Source: Catalinimonas alkaloidigena | Lineage (GTDB): Bacteria; Bacteroidota; Bacteroidia; Cytophagales; Flexibacteraceae | Length of the DNA stretch: 64,000 nt | Direction: 5' to 3' | Assembly (NCBI RefSeq): GCF_900100765.1 | Contig: NZ_FNFO01000003.1 | Coordinates: forward strand, 832,652 to 896,651 | Shown: positions 63,864-64,000 of the stretch, piece by piece | Position numbering within the stretch: position 1 is the stretch's first letter | Layout of the letters: each line of letters begins with the position of its first letter | The notes under the pieces: model-generated | What the model saw: only the letters and a program-made list of their open reading frames with translations | Database searches by the model: none | What the model was told of the DNA's origin: nothing | Program-made: the position numbers and the translations under genes

Positions 63864-63936
63864 CAGCCCCTTCGACGGAGAAGCTGGCGAGGGGAAGCGG
63901 AGGCGAGGCGAGCGAAAATATTTTTGGGTAGAGGGG

Positions 63937-63967
63937 TTGACAGGAGGGAAAAAGGTTACTAGTTTTG
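63937..63967 (+). promoter_or_regulatory. Promoter 2 at the right edge
   Basis: -33 TTGACA (63937-63942) and -7 TAGTTTTG (63960-63967), 20 bases between TTG and TA, again followed by GCAGCC. No coding start follows in the last 33 bases, so its product lies outside the window. Confidence 0.65.
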
Positions 63968-64000
63968 CAGCCGCTTTTGATCGAAAGGTCACACGCAAAG

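Overview
The window looks like chromosome of a GC-rich Bacteroidota bacterium, most likely from the Cytophagales/Hymenobacter-Spirosoma side of the phylum. The evidence is two type IX secretion (T9SS) sorting-domain proteins, an SprB-repeat protein, a TonB receptor with a carboxypeptidase-like N-terminal domain followed by a DUF4249 lipoprotein, tandem ~810-residue double-FtsX permeases, an HD-fused hisB, and promoters of the Bacteroidota type (-33 TTG / -7 TAnnTTTG). No rRNA, tRNA, CRISPR array, transposase or phage gene was found; the genus is inference.

Layout. 1-5.4 kb: housekeeping and repair genes (partial kynureninase, Mn-type superoxide dismutase, tRNA adenosine deaminase, endonuclease V), small unknowns, an AI-2E family permease and a START-domain lipid-binding protein. 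5.5-13.7 kb: FAD oxidoreductase, two dTDP-sugar genes (rfbB, rfbA), an MFS transporter, an MDR oxidoreductase with a DUF4386 membrane protein, a Crp-family regulator, a 3' fragment of a second MDR gene, and a GNAT acetyltransferase. 14-17.5 kb: a LytS/LytR-type two-component pair and a separate histidine kinase. 17.9-24.3 kb: a redox cluster with an ALO-type flavin oxidase divergent from an unknown membrane protein, a four-helix-bundle cassette flanked by complementary repeats, a Dyp-type peroxidase and a catalase-like heme protein. 24.3-29 kb: a translationally coupled TonB receptor/DUF4249/kelch-like triad.

29.3-42.5 kb is the most coherent regulatory unit. Four tandem paralogous permeases, with no ATPase or adaptor gene nearby, lie divergent from a sigma-54 response regulator and its histidine kinase. 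The shared intergenic region holds a near-consensus sigma-54 promoter facing the permeases and two tandem palindromes at enhancer distance.

43-48.2 kb is one 1697-residue SprB-repeat surface protein whose ribosome-binding site can pair with an upstream complement. 48.2-58.7 kb: gamma carbonic anhydrase, hemE, two sigma-54-type response regulators that lack a DNA-binding HTH, a DUF4421 protein, a K+ channel, lipocalin, HNH nuclease and a glycine-rich T9SS cargo. 58.8-63.7 kb: a partial his operon (hisG, hisD, a DinB-like gene, hisC, hisB). The right edge carries two similar tandem promoters firing out of the window, of a kind that suggests a stable-RNA operon just beyond it.
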